A stretch of DNA of 64,000 nt from Clostridium sp. C8-1-8 (lineage in GTDB: Bacteria; Bacillota; Clostridia; Clostridiales; Clostridiaceae), in assembly GCF_009928445.1 (NCBI RefSeq), contig NZ_JAABNO010000020.1, positions 1 through 64,000 on the forward strand. Reading direction: 5' to 3'. The notes below the pieces were generated by a model. The model was not told where the DNA came from. It searched no databases and saw only the letters and a program-made list of their open reading frames with translations. Shown here piece after piece: positions 63,565-64,000 of this stretch. Each line of letters begins with the position of its first letter. The stretch's first letter is position 1. The position numbers were made by a program, and so were the translations under genes.

Positions 63565-64000
63565 TTATTTATTTTTCAAATCTATTAGCTTAATATAATT
63601 TGTAGTTGTATCCCTATAAGTTAGATAGCCATCACATAAATTTATATCTGTCGCACCCTTTATGTCTAACAACTTCTTTTTAGATGAGTTCACTTCATCA
63701 ACCACATATATGCCATCATCATTTGAAAAATATATTTTATTATTTAATATATTAGCACATAAAATATTTTTCTCAATAAGCTTATCTTCCTTAGTATTTA
63801 TATCTTTCTTATGAAGTTCTCCACTGTGATTGTTAAAGTAGTTATAGTTTATATCTTTGTCATTTAGCATAAAACTATACTCATATTTTTCAGTAGTTTG
63901 TACATACTTAGACAACATTTTATCCTGAGGATTTTTGATTGATATCTCTCCAGTATTTAAGTTCCTAGACTTCAAATATTCGTAGTCTATACTTGTACTC
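63565..64000 (-). CDS. C-terminal part of a DUF5050-like repeat protein (cut by window edge)
   Basis: The frame is open to the window edge, so the 5' end is missing; the TTG at 63975 is not a credible start. About 145 residues are visible: repeated short beta motifs such as NNKIYFSNDDGIYVVDE and DGYLTYRDTTTNYIKLID, typical of DUF5050-type propeller repeats in clostridial surface proteins. Function unknown. Confidence 0.6.
   Translation of the reverse strand, partial: STSIDYEYLKSRNLNTGEISIKNPQDKMLSKYVQTTEKYEYSFMLNDKDINYNYFNNHSGELHKKDINTKEDKLIEKNILCANILNNKIYFSNDDGIYVVDEVNSSKKKLLDIKGATDINLCDGYLTYRDTTTNYIKLIDLKNK

Overview
The window reads as chromosomal DNA of a low-GC, Gram-positive, spore-forming anaerobe, most likely a Clostridium (sensu stricto) species. 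Reasons: very AT-rich intergenic DNA, strong GGAGG-type ribosome sites, frequent TTG/GTG starts, T-box and SAM-I (S-box) control, a clostridial-type ThrRS, a Tlp-like spore protein and anaerobic redox genes. Species cannot be named from the sequence alone. There is no rRNA, CRISPR array or complete prophage. Most of the window is ordinary core and accessory metabolism, broken up by many dispersed short repeats.

Layout: 0.3-8.6 kb holds cell-envelope genes (a DUF3298 protein, two NodB-type deacetylases of which one has lost its catalytic residues, a class D-like sortase), an unusual SigI-RsgI fusion, rluF, ispF and a histidine kinase with a receiver protein. 8.7-13.7 kb is one 1681-aa secreted, membrane-anchored amylopullulanase with two cre-like operators in its leader. 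14-18 kb has a Tlp-like protein and eight tRNA genes in two clusters around hypothetical and HNH genes. 18.6-23.7 kb has T-box-controlled thrS, an M3 peptidase, 5-formyl-THF cyclo-ligase and a hidden 53-aa gene.

24.2-28.4 kb is the most striking region. A c-di-GMP phosphodiesterase operon and a FimB-size tyrosine recombinase point away from each other across a segment of about 170 bp bounded by perfect 20-bp inverted repeats. The segment carries a good sigma-A promoter at one edge, the architecture of an invertible, phase-variable promoter with its own recombinase. An HD-GYP phosphodiesterase lies just beyond. In the orientation given, the promoter faces the recombinase.

28.6-38.7 kb: rpiA with a DeoR regulator, a membrane pyrophosphatase, a GNAT gene broken by an in-frame TAG, another GNAT, an AAA ATPase, a MerR-methyltransferase fusion, a PAP2 phosphatase and an aminotransferase. 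38.8-44.2 kb: a methionine region where two divergent SAM-I riboswitches, each behind a consensus promoter, control metNIQ on one side and ybaK plus an M20 amidohydrolase on the other; metN appears to start at ATT. 44.4-46.7 kb: phosphatase, methyltransferase and tag.

46.9-54.3 kb: a membrane ferredoxin/FMN-binding protein with its flavinylating enzyme ApbE (probable flavin-based electron transfer across the membrane), a two-component system and a SigY-like ECF sigma operon. 54.8-64 kb: glycosyltransferase, HExxH protein, siroheme sulfite/nitrite reductase with a CRP/FNR-like palindrome, 6-phospho-beta-glucosidase, nitroreductase with an operator over its start, yjbQ, msrB and a gene cut by the window edge.

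At least three dispersed repeat families populate the intergenic DNA, together with an exact 49-bp inverted repeat pair about 17 kb apart.
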